Source of the DNA: an uncultured Treponema sp.
GTDB taxonomy: Bacteria > Spirochaetota > Spirochaetia > Treponematales > Treponemataceae
Direction of reading: 5' to 3'
Assembly (NCBI GenBank): GCA_937877515.1
Contig: CALFIX010000049.1
Span: forward strand, 1 to 64,000
Length of the DNA stretch: 64,000 nucleotides
In this document: piece by piece, positions 1-9,732 of the stretch
How positions within the stretch are numbered: the stretch's first letter is position 1
How the letters are laid out: each line of letters begins with the position of its first letter
Made by a program: the position numbers and the translations under genes
Notes under the pieces: model-generated
Databases searched by the model: none
What the model saw: the letters and a program-made list of their open reading frames with translations, nothing else
What the model was told of the DNA's origin: nothing

Positions 1-59
1 ATACTATCCCAAATCGAATAAGATAATTCAATAACATTAATATACGAGGAGAAATTATT

Positions 60-1244
60 ATGAAAAAAGTTTTCTTATGTGTGCTTTCGTTAACACTTGT
101 TCTGTTTTCTTGTAAAAATTCACTTGTTGATGTTTCAAAGGTAAGTCAGAAAAATTATTCAGAAATGACAGCAGAAGAACTTGCCGCTTTAGATGCAGAA
201 CACACTTGGTTTCTTTCAATATTGAACAATTCACGTACTGCAGATACTGATAATTATCCTCCGTTTCTTTATGACCTAAGTTTAACCAGAGGTGACGGCA
301 CTCTTACGCCATTCTCTGAACTTTCGGACGTAGAAAAAGAAAATTTTGCAAGCCTCTGGAAGAAGCATAATGTAGAAGTTGTAACAGAAAAACTTAAAGT
401 AGACCCTGTTTTAAGAAGCCTTGTCGAGACAGATGCAGAGGCTTTTGATATGGCTTATAGTGCAGAAATGAGGTCTGGATGTGATTCTATAGATTCTTTT
501 GTACAGCGATATTTTGCAGAACTGGACAAAGTAGAAAGAAGAAATGCTGCACAGGAAAATTCTGCAAGATGGTCATGGGATAAAAACAAAGAAGATAAAA
601 ACCTCATTACAAAAAAAACTTTGGTTCAATCTTCTCTGAATATTTTAAAAACAGTTGATTCAAAAAACTCAATAAAAGGTATGGTTATTGCCACTGATGA
701 CAATGGTGCAAGCAGTAGTGGTTCTCATGGTCATGCTGCAATTATCGAAATATCAGATCTAAAAAATAAAGCGGATATAAATGGATTAACCAAATTTTCA
801 TATTCCTCAACTCCTAAAGGAAAAGGTGGAAAGTGGGAAAATAAAGCAGACGGTGTACAGATTAAACCTTTAGGTTACTGGGCTGGAGACGCTGGTACAT
901 CAGCAAAAACAGTTTCTCTTTACAGGGTACGTGATGTTGAGAGTACTACTACAGACACTAGCATAGAAACGGATTCAAAATACGCTTCTGAGATAGACTG
1001 CAATAGTGCTGTAGATAATGCAAATAGTTATGTAGGAACAAAATATTACTTTCCAATTACAAACTATCTGTTTACAAATCCTGATGACATTTCAAGAGGT
1101 ATTTACTGTTCTCAGTTAGTATACCTTGCATGGAAAGGTGTTAGTAATAAATACATTTTGGAAAATCAGGGACATTGTGTAATGCCAAAAGAAATCATGA
1201 AGTCAGAAAAACTAGATATTGTCAGTACCTGGAAGAATATATGA
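60..1244 (+). CDS. Lipoprotein with YiiX-like (permuted papain) cysteine peptidase domain
   Basis: The 394-residue product starts with a lipoprotein signal ending in LFSC, so Cys18 is the probable lipidation site. A good ribosome site (gaggaga) lies about 8 bases before the ATG. The C-terminal half carries GSHGHAAI (His223/His225) followed much later by GIYCSQLVYLAWK (Cys350). A His before a Cys in this order is the circularly permuted arrangement of the YiiX/NlpC-P60-like amidase and peptidase group. In that family the enzymes act on amide or thioester bonds at the cell envelope. The N-terminal 200 residues match nothing I recognise. It overlaps the next lipoprotein gene through ATGA, so the two are probably translationally coupled. 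Substrate unknown. Confidence 0.65.
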   Translation: MKKVFLCVLSLTLVLFSCKNSLVDVSKVSQKNYSEMTAEELAALDAEHTWFLSILNNSRTADTDNYPPFLYDLSLTRGDGTLTPFSELSDVEKENFASLWKKHNVEVVTEKLKVDPVLRSLVETDAEAFDMAYSAEMRSGCDSIDSFVQRYFAELDKVERRNAAQENSARWSWDKNKEDKNLITKKTLVQSSLNILKTVDSKNSIKGMVIATDDNGASSSGSHGHAAIIEISDLKNKADINGLTKFSYSSTPKGKGGKWENKADGVQIKPLGYWAGDAGTSAKTVSLYRVRDVESTTTDTSIETDSKYASEIDCNSAVDNANSYVGTKYYFPITNYLFTNPDDISRGIYCSQLVYLAWKGVSNKYILENQGHCVMPKEIMKSEKLDIVSTWKNI

Positions 1245-2449
1245 AGAAATTTTTTGTAATTTTTAATATATTTCTACTCTCACTTGCAATACTTGCAATA
1301 ACTTCATGTAATGCGATGTACTTTTCATTCAGAAGTGCAAAGTTTTACACAGAAAAGACAACGATAAAAACATTCGAACAGCTTGATGATCCTATTGTAA
1401 TTCTTGCAACTGTTGGAGATGATGTTTCTTTCATGGGAATACCGGGATTTTTCTCTCGGTATAAATCCTATGGAGATGTGTTCGTTGTAATTGACCGTGA
1501 AACAAATAGTATCTTTGACTGGGTATTTCTTCCTGTGCGGGAAGAATACAGTTCTACCATCTGGCGTGCCATTGAAATGGGAAGTAATCCAACTTGCTAT
1601 TATTCAAGCTCTATAGATGGTAGAATCGGCTGCCTAAATCCAACAAAAACAGAGGTTACAATTTATGATACGGACGTAAAAAAATATTATTTGGAACCAT
1701 GCATTATTCGCGGAACGAAATGCATTCTAGTAGACTGCTTCTCAAACAATAAAGCTGTAACCTTCCGGTTTTTTGATGCTGAAACAGGACGTTTTTCTGA
1801 CAAAAAATCAGAAGTTGACTGTGATATTAACATTGACCAACCAATAGAAGCTACAGATGGAACATTATGGACGGTTCTTGAATGTAAGAAAGATGGAGCT
1901 TCTTTTGAATGTCTATATTTTATTGACATAGACAAAGAAGAATTAGTAGGACCGTATATTTCTTTTCCCTTGCGAATACAGAATGGGGTAATGTCTAACG
2001 TGCTTCTTTGCATAAAAGACAGCAGAGCTTATTTCAGTATATCTACGCCCGATAATTCAGAGAATAGTATTGTTGTTGCAAAGTTAGATATTGAAAGTCA
2101 GAATGCTTCGATAGAAAAAGAAATTACATTTTCCGCTCCTTGCGATACCTCAGATTTTTTTATGTCGTCAGCATATTTTTACAATGGGAGACTTTATGGC
2201 ACTGTATGCTGTTTTGGAGAAGAAGATATCTGGAACTGGATATGTGAAGTGGACGTAGAAAACGGGACAAGCCGAATACTTGAAAACAGTCGCATGGATA
2301 TTTTTGCTACAGAAAATACATGGTTTAAGGGTAACAGAATTTACCTCATGTATGGAAATGACAGCTACATGTACTACGACTTGGAAAAACAGGAAAAAAG
2401 CGGTTTGTACAAAATAGATTACGAGACTATGTCTATTGTTGCGAAATAG
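1241..2449 (+). CDS. Hypothetical lipoprotein, probable beta-propeller-like
   Basis: An open frame exists further upstream, but the ATG at 1241 overlaps the previous stop (ATGA) and directly precedes a clean lipoprotein signal (MKKFFVIFNIFLL, lipobox ITSC, Cys23), so it is the chosen start. The protein is then 402 residues. The mature part is rich in beta-forming, aromatic stretches with recurring asparagine and aspartate turns, for example DIDKEELVGPYISF and KLDIESQNASIEKE, which read like blades of a propeller. No catalytic motif was seen. Coupling to the YiiX-like lipoprotein suggests an envelope partner of that protein. Function unknown. Confidence 0.6.
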   Translation: MKKFFVIFNIFLLSLAILAITSCNAMYFSFRSAKFYTEKTTIKTFEQLDDPIVILATVGDDVSFMGIPGFFSRYKSYGDVFVVIDRETNSIFDWVFLPVREEYSSTIWRAIEMGSNPTCYYSSSIDGRIGCLNPTKTEVTIYDTDVKKYYLEPCIIRGTKCILVDCFSNNKAVTFRFFDAETGRFSDKKSEVDCDINIDQPIEATDGTLWTVLECKKDGASFECLYFIDIDKEELVGPYISFPLRIQNGVMSNVLLCIKDSRAYFSISTPDNSENSIVVAKLDIESQNASIEKEITFSAPCDTSDFFMSSAYFYNGRLYGTVCCFGEEDIWNWICEVDVENGTSRILENSRMDIFATENTWFKGNRIYLMYGNDSYMYYDLEKQEKSGLYKIDYETMSIVAK

Positions 2450-2455
2450 GTATAA

Positions 2456-2645
2456 AAACTACGCCGGATGCAGAGGGTACGAAGTATTCTTGCGCAGCAA
2501 GAATGTAGCGACAGCGGAACCCGTAGCAGCCGGGAATCCGGGTGAGTAAAAGGGGCATTTTGCTTTTACAGACTACAGTGTGTCTCAAGATTTATGCAAA
2601 ATGCCCCGTTGTTTAACGCAGTGGATTCCCCGCCGTACGAAGAGC
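2456..2645. repeat. Intergenic imperfect-palindrome repeat, copy 1
   Basis: This gap between genes holds nested inverted repeats. ATTCTTGC (2486-2493) and GCAAGAAT (2497-2504) form an 8-bp hairpin with a 3-base loop. GGGGCATTTTGC (2552-2563) pairs with GCAAAATGCCCC (2596-2607). An outer gggaatcc/ggattccc pair flanks them. The segment around agcggaaccc resembles the repeat at 62583-62745. No reading frame was supported. Treated as one copy of the dispersed repeat family in this window. Confidence 0.5.
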
Positions 2646-2715
2646 TTAGTCCAGAAAATCTAAGATTTTTTTACAGTATATTTGCTATTTATCAAAAAAA
2701 CGTTACATTAGTAGT

Positions 2716-4191
2716 GTGACTTCTGATTTTGAAAAATTAGTAACTAGATTTCTCAGAAATTATACAGAGCTTTTTTCTGCACGAGACATGTCCAGAGTTT
2801 TTACTCATCTTGGGCTTAAGATTTCTCCCGGGCAGGCAAAAGATATTTTGGAGTCATCGCCGCTGGTATTCTGTCTGGAAAATGACCTTTATGTTACACG
2901 GGCAGGGGCTTTTACCGGCGAAGTGTTTAGTATCTGCCCTACTGTAAAGGAATTTGAGCAGGGAGTAATAGTTTTAGGCGACCGGTGCATGCCCTTTGCA
3001 GACAGTGAATTGCTTTCTTCCTCATTAAGTTTTTACATAAACGGAAAAAGGCTTCTTAAAAAAGCCGGTACATTTGATTCGGATTTTGCAATAGACGCCT
3101 TTATTTTGTATGGTGAAGAGTATGCACCCCAGTATATTGCGTCAGATCCTGCCAATAAAGATTTAGATATGGTTGACCGCGATTTTGAACTTCCAAATAC
3201 AGTAAAGCTTACCGGCATAGACATGAGGCCTCTTGTAGAAAATTACGGCTTTAAAAAGGGAGACAGGCTTTTATGCTGTGTTTCTAACTGGGATAAGGGG
3301 CGGATAAATACTATAGTTCTGCATGGTTCTTCGAATGGCTTTGATCAGGGAGAGGCGGGCGAAAAAAGGCTTCTCTGGTATGCGGCTTTAGAAAAATGCC
3401 TTTTAGAAAGCTTTGAAAAACGGGGCCCCCTCAGTACGATGGAAGAGCAGATTTCTGACGTGTTTTTTGAGCACAGAAAAGAACTCTGCGTAGAAAACTG
3501 CGGTTCCGTGGAAGAGTATATTACCAGATATGCAAAAAAAGTCGGCGTTGAATGTTTTGGAGTAGAAACAAGGCTTTGGTATAAAAATCAGGAAGTTCCG
3601 GCCGTTGGAAAGTGGAATGAAGATGAGCTAGATTACATTGGCGAAGATATGGTGTTTTTTAAGCATAATATAAACGACATGTTTTCTGTTCCGGATTTTA
3701 TATGCGACCAGTTTGTGTTGGATATGTTTTACACAAGGTCAGACAGTTTGGAAGCGCTTGTAGACCGCGTGGTCGGTGAAGAATACGGCGTTGATGAGTC
3801 TGTTAAAAAACGCATATTGTTGCAATTGAAGCATAGACATGATATACTTTTGCAAGGTTATAATTGGTTTGCGGATCAAATAATTGGTAAGGTTAGGCAT
3901 GAGGCTGTAGCCCTTTATGAAAAAGTTTCGCTCTTAGTTTTTAAAATTGATTTAGAAGGCGATAGGCTAAATTTATTTCCTCAGCAAGAACTTATAATTC
4001 TTTCGCAGCTTTATAGCCACTTAATGCATATTTTAGAATCTCTCGAAGATGATGAAACAGAGTCTGATTCCGAGGCACTTTTACTTTCTTTGGAAGGAAT
4101 GTGCTGGAATTATGAAGATATACGAGGTTCTCTAGAAAGTGCGCTCAAGACGGAAGAAATAAACCGATTTAAGGTAATAAAAAAAAATTAG
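2716..4191 (+). CDS. Hypothetical protein, unrecognised, 491 aa
   Basis: I do not recognise this protein. The start is a GTG at 2716 with no clear ribosome site; no better internal start was found. It has no signal peptide or membrane span and looks cytoplasmic: mixed helix and strand, with an acidic C-terminal end (SLEDDETESDSEALL). The middle section (FGVETRLWYKNQEVPAVGKW, about residues 276-296) does not match a motif I know. It lies 14 bases before a PtsN-like EIIA gene and then transketolase, probably one transcription unit, so a role in carbon or nitrogen control is possible but unproven. Confidence 0.55.
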   Translation: MTSDFEKLVTRFLRNYTELFSARDMSRVFTHLGLKISPGQAKDILESSPLVFCLENDLYVTRAGAFTGEVFSICPTVKEFEQGVIVLGDRCMPFADSELLSSSLSFYINGKRLLKKAGTFDSDFAIDAFILYGEEYAPQYIASDPANKDLDMVDRDFELPNTVKLTGIDMRPLVENYGFKKGDRLLCCVSNWDKGRINTIVLHGSSNGFDQGEAGEKRLLWYAALEKCLLESFEKRGPLSTMEEQISDVFFEHRKELCVENCGSVEEYITRYAKKVGVECFGVETRLWYKNQEVPAVGKWNEDELDYIGEDMVFFKHNINDMFSVPDFICDQFVLDMFYTRSDSLEALVDRVVGEEYGVDESVKKRILLQLKHRHDILLQGYNWFADQIIGKVRHEAVALYEKVSLLVFKIDLEGDRLNLFPQQELIILSQLYSHLMHILESLEDDETESDSEALLLSLEGMCWNYEDIRGSLESALKTEEINRFKVIKKN

Positions 4192-4205
4192 GATAGGAAT
4201 AAAAA

Positions 4206-4673
4206 ATGGATTTTGAAAATACTATCGCAAACCTTATTCAGAAAGGGGATGTCTTTACAGACGTTCCTGGAAATTCAGTTTCTGAGATTTACAAATTTGT
4301 TTCTGAATCTTTTGATTTACCTTCAGAATATGATCCTAAAAATATTTGTGCAGAACTTCTTGAGCGCGAAAATGTATTAAGCACTGCCGTTGGTAATGGA
4401 ATTGCACTTCCTCATCCTCGTCGTCCGCTTTTAAAGAATGCAGATGAACAGAGAATTTATGTCTGCTATTTAAGAGAGCCCATTAACATGAATGCCCCTG
4501 ACAGCCGTAAGGTATTTGTTCTTTTTATTTTGTTTACCAGCAATACACAGTCACATATAAAAATTCTTTCTGAACTTGCCAAGCTTTTTAGATCTGTTCC
4601 CTTTAGAAAATTTTTAGAGACAAAACCAGATCAGAATGAACTTGTAGATTTTATTTCTAAGGGGCTATACTAA
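4206..4673 (+). CDS. PTS EIIA (PtsN/fructose-type) domain protein
   Basis: A single EIIA type-2 domain of 155 residues. The phosphorylatable histidine is His70 in GIALPHPR, preceded by LLERENVLSTAVGNG, the usual context in PtsN and fructose EIIA proteins. The family accepts phosphate from HPr or NPr. With no sugar-specific EIIB or EIIC gene nearby, a regulatory role is more likely than sugar transport; that is inference. The gene sits 14 bases after the preceding hypothetical gene and 44 before transketolase. A second EIIA domain is encoded at 50844-51491, fused to a DNA-binding domain. Confidence 0.8.
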   Translation: MDFENTIANLIQKGDVFTDVPGNSVSEIYKFVSESFDLPSEYDPKNICAELLERENVLSTAVGNGIALPHPRRPLLKNADEQRIYVCYLREPINMNAPDSRKVFVLFILFTSNTQSHIKILSELAKLFRSVPFRKFLETKPDQNELVDFISKGLY

Positions 4674-4717
4674 AATACCTAATAAAAAAGAAAAATGTCC
4701 TGTAAGGAGGAAATATA

Positions 4718-6676
4718 ATGGACACAAAAGCAATTGAAGCCACAGCGCTTTCTATTCGCTCACTTTCAATGGATGCAATTCAAAAGGCAAAGTCTGGTCA
4801 TCCGGGACTTCCGATGGGTGCTAGTGAAGTAGCAGCTGTCTTATACGGAGAAGTTATGAAGCACAATCCTGCAGATTCTGCATGGGTAGACCGTGACCGT
4901 TTTGTTTTGAGTGCAGGTCATGGTTCTATGCTTTTATACTCAATTTTGCATATTGCAGGCTATAAAGTAAGCATGGATGACATTAAGAACTTCCGTCAGG
5001 TGGGTTCTAAATGCCCGGGACACCCGGAAGTTGGAATTACGGATGGTGTTGAAAGCACATCTGGACCTCTAGGACAAGGAATTGCTGTAAGCGTTGGTAT
5101 GGCTGTTGCAGAAAGCATGCTTGCTGCCCGTTTTAACACAGCAAAGCACACAATTGTGGATCATTATACCTATGCTTTAGTTGGCGAAGGTTGTCTTGAA
5201 GAAGGTGTTTCTTCTGAGGCATCTTCCTTAGCAGGAAACTTAAAGCTTGGAAAGCTTATTGTTTTCTATGACGAAAATAAAATTTCAATCGATGGAAGTA
5301 CTGACATAACATTTACGGATGACATTCAGAAGCGTTATGAAAGCTACGGATGGCAGGTTTTGCGCGGTTCTATGTACGATGTTGCAAAAATTGCTAAACT
5401 TGTTAACAAGGCTAAGGCAGAAAAAAATAAGCCTACTCTCATTATGCTTAAGTCTGTTATCGGAAAGGGTGCTCCAAATGAAGGTACAAGCGGTGTTCAT
5501 GGTGCTCCTCTCGGAGAAGAAGGTGTTAAACAGGCTAAGAAAAATTTAGGCCTTCCGGAAGATAAAGATTTTTATGTAGTTCCAGAAGCTTATGCTTACT
5601 TTGAAAAACGTCGTGCAGAACTTGCAAAGTTGGAAGAAGACTGGAAAAAGGAATTCGAAGCATGGCAGAAGGATGAACCTGAGCTTTCTAAGCTTTGGGA
5701 TGCTTATTGGAACTGTAAGCAGACAGGAGATGCTTCTGCTCCTTCTTATAACGTTGGAGATAAACTTGCAACTCGTGGGGCAAGCGGAAAGAGCCTTAAC
5801 TGCATGGCAGACCGCTACCAGTGGTTAGTCGGCGGTTCTGCTGATTTACGCGATCCTAACAAGACTGCCGTTAAAAACGATGATGGAACCTTTAGCCCGT
5901 CTAACCGCAAGGGACGCACAATTGAATACGGTATCCGTGAATTTGCAATGAGCCAGGTAATGAGCGGTATTAACCTTCATGGCGGACTCCGTGCATTTGG
6001 TGCAACATTCCTTGTGTTCTCTGATTATCTTCGTGGTTCTCTTCGTGTTGCAGCACTTTCTAAGATTCCAAACATTTACATCTTTACACACGATTCAATT
6101 TATGTTGGAGAAGACGGACCTACTCACCAGCCAATCGAAACTCTTGCATCTTTACGCGTAATTCCAAACGTACAGGTTTTACGCCCGGGCGATGCAGAAG
6201 AAAGCCAGCTTGCATGGGAAGTTGCTATAGAAAGCAAAGATCATCCTGTATGTATGGCATTTACCCGCCAGGATTTACCGGTTTACGCAAAGCCTGCTGA
6301 CTGGAAAGAAAAGGCTCGCCGTGGTGCATACATTGTAAAAGATACAGATGGTACTCCAGATATTACAGTATTTGCTACAGGTAGCGAAGTAAGTATGTCT
6401 TTAGCAGCTGCAGAAAAAGTTTCTAAAAAAGTTCGCGTAGTAAGCGTATTTGACAAAACTATGCTTGATAACGATGAAACACTTTTTGCAGAAATGACAG
6501 GTGGTGCAAGTCGCGTTGTTGTAGCAGAAGCTGGAAGCCGCATGGGTTGGGAAGGTTATGCTAAAAAATCTGACCTCTTTACGTTAAACGACTTCGGTGA
6601 ATCAGGACCTGCTCAAAAAGTTGCGGAGCATCTCGGATTTACAGCTGAAAAATTAGCAGAGCTCTTAAACAAATAG
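4718..6676 (+). CDS. tkt: Transketolase
   Basis: Full-length transketolase of 652 residues, transferring two-carbon units between sugar phosphates in the non-oxidative pentose phosphate pathway with thiamine diphosphate. The N-terminal half has KSGHPGLPMG and GEGCLEEGVSSEA, the diphosphate-binding segment. The pyrimidine domain has GIREFAMSQVMSGI and the phosphate-site histidines in THDSIYVGEDGPTHQPIE. A strong ribosome site (aaggagg) precedes the ATG. The next gene follows after 17 bases. Nothing appears to be missing. Confidence 0.96.
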   Translation: MDTKAIEATALSIRSLSMDAIQKAKSGHPGLPMGASEVAAVLYGEVMKHNPADSAWVDRDRFVLSAGHGSMLLYSILHIAGYKVSMDDIKNFRQVGSKCPGHPEVGITDGVESTSGPLGQGIAVSVGMAVAESMLAARFNTAKHTIVDHYTYALVGEGCLEEGVSSEASSLAGNLKLGKLIVFYDENKISIDGSTDITFTDDIQKRYESYGWQVLRGSMYDVAKIAKLVNKAKAEKNKPTLIMLKSVIGKGAPNEGTSGVHGAPLGEEGVKQAKKNLGLPEDKDFYVVPEAYAYFEKRRAELAKLEEDWKKEFEAWQKDEPELSKLWDAYWNCKQTGDASAPSYNVGDKLATRGASGKSLNCMADRYQWLVGGSADLRDPNKTAVKNDDGTFSPSNRKGRTIEYGIREFAMSQVMSGINLHGGLRAFGATFLVFSDYLRGSLRVAALSKIPNIYIFTHDSIYVGEDGPTHQPIETLASLRVIPNVQVLRPGDAEESQLAWEVAIESKDHPVCMAFTRQDLPVYAKPADWKEKARRGAYIVKDTDGTPDITVFATGSEVSMSLAAAEKVSKKVRVVSVFDKTMLDNDETLFAEMTGGASRVVVAEAGSRMGWEGYAKKSDLFTLNDFGESGPAQKVAEHLGFTAEKLAELLNK

Positions 6677-6693
6677 CTCTGGCTGGAGTTTAA

Positions 6694-7791
6694 ATGGCAG
6701 AAAAAAAGAAATGTGTGCTTTTTATAGATTCTACTCAAGATGCCGGTTCTGAAATATGGAGGCTTGGAAAAAAGTCTGCGTTTGAAGAATTAAAGGCATC
6801 TTCTCTAGACGAGGCAAGCAATCTTATATTGGCACATAAAGATTCTATTTCTGCCATTTTTATTTGTGAAGTTTCATCTTCACCTTTTGCGTTTTCTGCA
6901 TTGAGTCGGCTTCAAAATATGGATGTTATGCGCCGGCTTCCAATTTTTTTAATTACAGAAAATGCAAGCTATGAGTATATAGATAAGGCTTTAAATTTTG
7001 GGGCCTTAGATGTTTTTTTTGATACAGACAATGTTTCTCTTATATATAAAAAGGTAAATAAAATAATTGAACTTTATGATAATAGAAATCAGCTGGAAAA
7101 AATGTTTAACCAGCAAATGCAGACTATTAGCATTCAAAGTTCAGAAATTGAAGGAAATCAGTGGGGCATAATAGAAACCTTAGGTCAGGCTCTGGAGAGT
7201 CGTGATGTAGAAAGTGGTAACCACTGTAACCGCATGAAAAATATTACGGAAATTCTTTTAAAATATCTTGCAATAAAGCATCCTGAATATATGCTTACGG
7301 AAAAGAAAATTCAGCTTATTGCTTTGGTAACTCCATTGCATGACATCGGAAAAATTGCAATTCCTGACCGTATACTTTTAAAGCCTGAGAGTGCGGGGCG
7401 TCTTACTGATGAAGAATATGCGATTATGAAGACCCATACTATTGCCGGCTGCCAACTTTTAAATTCAATTCCAAATTTTCAAGGCTCTGAAATGTATACT
7501 TATGCCTACAACATTTGCAGACATCATCATGAACGCTGGGACGGAAGAGGGTATCCTGATAAACTAAGCGGAGAAAATATTCCAATAGAAGCTCAAGTGG
7601 TTTCTATGGCAGATGTAATAGATGCCTTATGTTGTAAGCGCGTTTACAAGCCTGCTTTTGATAAAAATAAAACTCGCGAAATGATTCTTAATGGTGAGTG
7701 TGGCTGTTTTAATCCTGCAATAATTGAGTGTTTTAAAATGTGCTACGATGATATTTACGAGATGAATTTTAGTAAAAAAATAGAATTATAA
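6694..7791 (+). CDS. HD-GYP domain protein with degenerate receiver domain
   Basis: Residues about 6-125 have the alternating fold of a response-regulator receiver, but the phospho-acceptor position after the third strand (AIFICEV) reads Cys58-Glu59 and not Asp, and the expected lysine near VFFDTD is absent. Residues about 155-350 form an HD-GYP domain with HD at 216-217 (PLHDIGKIAIP) and HHERWDGRGYP at 278-288, both intact. HD-GYP proteins of this type hydrolyse cyclic di-GMP. A short helical linker (130-155) joins the halves. The lost aspartate suggests control by something other than phosphorylation; Glu59 might mimic the phosphorylated state. It follows tkt by 17 bases. Confidence 0.85.
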   Translation: MAEKKKCVLFIDSTQDAGSEIWRLGKKSAFEELKASSLDEASNLILAHKDSISAIFICEVSSSPFAFSALSRLQNMDVMRRLPIFLITENASYEYIDKALNFGALDVFFDTDNVSLIYKKVNKIIELYDNRNQLEKMFNQQMQTISIQSSEIEGNQWGIIETLGQALESRDVESGNHCNRMKNITEILLKYLAIKHPEYMLTEKKIQLIALVTPLHDIGKIAIPDRILLKPESAGRLTDEEYAIMKTHTIAGCQLLNSIPNFQGSEMYTYAYNICRHHHERWDGRGYPDKLSGENIPIEAQVVSMADVIDALCCKRVYKPAFDKNKTREMILNGECGCFNPAIIECFKMCYDDIYEMNFSKKIEL

Positions 7792-7821
7792 AAATACCCC
7801 TTTTGTAAAAGGAGGAGCCGC

Positions 7822-9105
7822 GTGCAAAATTCACTTTTTTCTGTAAGGACCGATGAAAATAATTTAAAGTGGGAACAATGTATAAAACGGGAAAGCTCTT
7901 TGTATGAAAGAGGAAACTCTATCCGAAGTGACTTTGAAAGAGACTACACCAGGCTTTTACATTGCGAGTCGTATCGCAGACTTAAACATAAGACTCAAGT
8001 GTTTTTTGCTCCTCATAACGACCATATATGCACCCGCATGGAGCACGTAAGCCATGTTGCCAGTGTTTCTACAACAATTGCAAAGTATTTGGGTCTTAAC
8101 CCTGAGTTAACAAATGCAATTGCAATCGGTCATGATATAGGTCATGCTCCGTTTGGTCATACAGGAGAAGATATTTTAAATGAGCTTATGAGCAGCAGGA
8201 AAATCGGCCGTAATGCTCCCAAAAAATTCTGGCATGAAAGAAATTCTCTTTTTTTTGCAGATTATATAGACACTTTGTCTGATCCGAATGGTGTAGAAAA
8301 GAATTTAGATTTAACGTATGCCGTGCGAGATGGCCTTGTTTGTCATTGTGGCGAAATTGACCAGCAGGGGATCCTTCCCCGCGATAAAATCATTGATTTA
8401 TATGATATAAAACGCCCTGGTCTAGTTCAGCCTTATACGTGGGAAGGGTGTGTTGTAAAAGTTAGCGATAAGATTGCATTTTTAGGACGCGATCTGGAGG
8501 ATGCCCGTACTTATCATATACTTGATATGTCAAGCTATAGGGAGCTCAGGCATATTGTTGTAGAAACACTGGGCTTTGGTCCTTCAAAAAAAGAAAGCAG
8601 TCATACAACAAATGGTGTGTTTAGATCTGGTCGTGCTGTAAATACGACTGTATTAATGAACGATATGATTGTTGACTTGTGCGAGCAGTCAAGTGTAGAA
8701 AAGGGGCTTTGTTTTAGTGAGCCATATTTTAAGTTTATTGTTGAACTAAAAAAGTTTTGCTTTTCTAATATTTATAATCATTGGCGTCTTATTGAGTTTC
8801 AAAATTATGCGCGCAATGTTCTTGGAACAATTTACAGAACTTTAATGCGTTTAGCTCCTTATGCTCAGAATCATAGACTTGAGCAGTGTCTGCGTTATAC
8901 ACCAAATTTACAAAAAACTTTTGTTGATTGGGTTGTAAAGTATTCAAATTACGATGTCAGTAGAAAAAAAATACTTCGTTATGAGACAAAGGAAGTTTTT
9001 GATGTAACAAATGATGAAAGCTGGGAAAAATGTGTGCTTGAGTATATAAGCGGCATGACGGACCAGTACGCAATTACAGTTTTTAACGAAATACTTTCGT
9101 TTTAA
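7822..9105 (+). CDS. dgt: Deoxyguanosinetriphosphate triphosphohydrolase-like protein
   Basis: HD-superfamily phosphohydrolase of 427 residues. The N-terminal block RLLHCESYRRLKHKTQVF, the histidine in RMEHVSHVA and the HD pair in AIGHDIGHAPFGHTGE are the signature of the dGTPase family, which splits dNTPs into nucleosides and triphosphate. The start is a GTG with a strong ribosome site (aaaggagg). The next gene begins 3 bases after its stop, so it lies in the middle of an operon. Confidence 0.9.
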   Translation: MQNSLFSVRTDENNLKWEQCIKRESSLYERGNSIRSDFERDYTRLLHCESYRRLKHKTQVFFAPHNDHICTRMEHVSHVASVSTTIAKYLGLNPELTNAIAIGHDIGHAPFGHTGEDILNELMSSRKIGRNAPKKFWHERNSLFFADYIDTLSDPNGVEKNLDLTYAVRDGLVCHCGEIDQQGILPRDKIIDLYDIKRPGLVQPYTWEGCVVKVSDKIAFLGRDLEDARTYHILDMSSYRELRHIVVETLGFGPSKKESSHTTNGVFRSGRAVNTTVLMNDMIVDLCEQSSVEKGLCFSEPYFKFIVELKKFCFSNIYNHWRLIEFQNYARNVLGTIYRTLMRLAPYAQNHRLEQCLRYTPNLQKTFVDWVVKYSNYDVSRKKILRYETKEVFDVTNDESWEKCVLEYISGMTDQYAITVFNEILSF

Positions 9106-9108
9106 GAT

Positions 9109-9732
9109 GTGGCTTTTAATATGCTGAATAATTTGTTACGAAAAGAAGTAATGCTTTGTGTAAAAAAAATATCTCAGGAAGAAAAGTGTGCACAAAGTAA
9201 AGCTGTATGCAGAAAACTTCTTTCCTTAGATGAATATAAAAGTTCTACCAAGGTGCTTTCTTATGTTTCCATGAATGATGAGCTTTCTACAGATGAGCTT
9301 AACGAAAAAGCTTTAGAAGATCATAAAGAGCTTTATTTGCCTCGCGTTATTCAGGGAACTTCTTTTATGGAATTTTATAAGGTATCGGCTTCTCCGGTCC
9401 GTAAAAATCTTGTAAGCGGTAACTGGGGAATTTTAGAGCCGTCTTTAATAAAAGAAAATCTTTTTGAAGCAGAAAAATTAAGTCCTTCTGATAAGATTTT
9501 TATTGCGGTTCCCGGTGTAGTGTTTTCTGAGAGCGGTGGAAGAGTGGGGCACGGTAAAGGTTTTTACGATATATTCCTTTCGTCTTTAGCCCTTTGTGCA
9601 AAAAAGAATAATTTTTTCTTTTTTACTTGTGGCTTAGCTTTTAATGAGCAGATTAGAGAAAATTTAGCTTTGGAACCTCATGACTATATTTTAGATAAAG
9701 TCATTTTTTTGAATCAACTGAATAAACAGTAA
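9109..9732 (+). CDS. 5-formyltetrahydrofolate cyclo-ligase
   Basis: A 207-residue protein with the family motif GGRVGHGKGFYD near the C-terminus, which binds ATP and folate in enzymes that convert 5-formyl-THF to 5,10-methenyl-THF. The N-terminal helix NNLLRKEV with a basic patch is also typical. The start is a GTG at 9109; an ATG at 9121 is an equally possible start. Its 3' end overlaps the convergent M16-type gene by 32 bases, so the two transcripts would be complementary at their ends. Confidence 0.85.
   Translation: MAFNMLNNLLRKEVMLCVKKISQEEKCAQSKAVCRKLLSLDEYKSSTKVLSYVSMNDELSTDELNEKALEDHKELYLPRVIQGTSFMEFYKVSASPVRKNLVSGNWGILEPSLIKENLFEAEKLSPSDKIFIAVPGVVFSESGGRVGHGKGFYDIFLSSLALCAKKNNFFFFTCGLAFNEQIRENLALEPHDYILDKVIFLNQLNKQ

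Noticed and set aside
1687..2013. 108-codon minus-strand frame
   Set aside because: It lies within the lipoprotein gene and has no start signal or family match.
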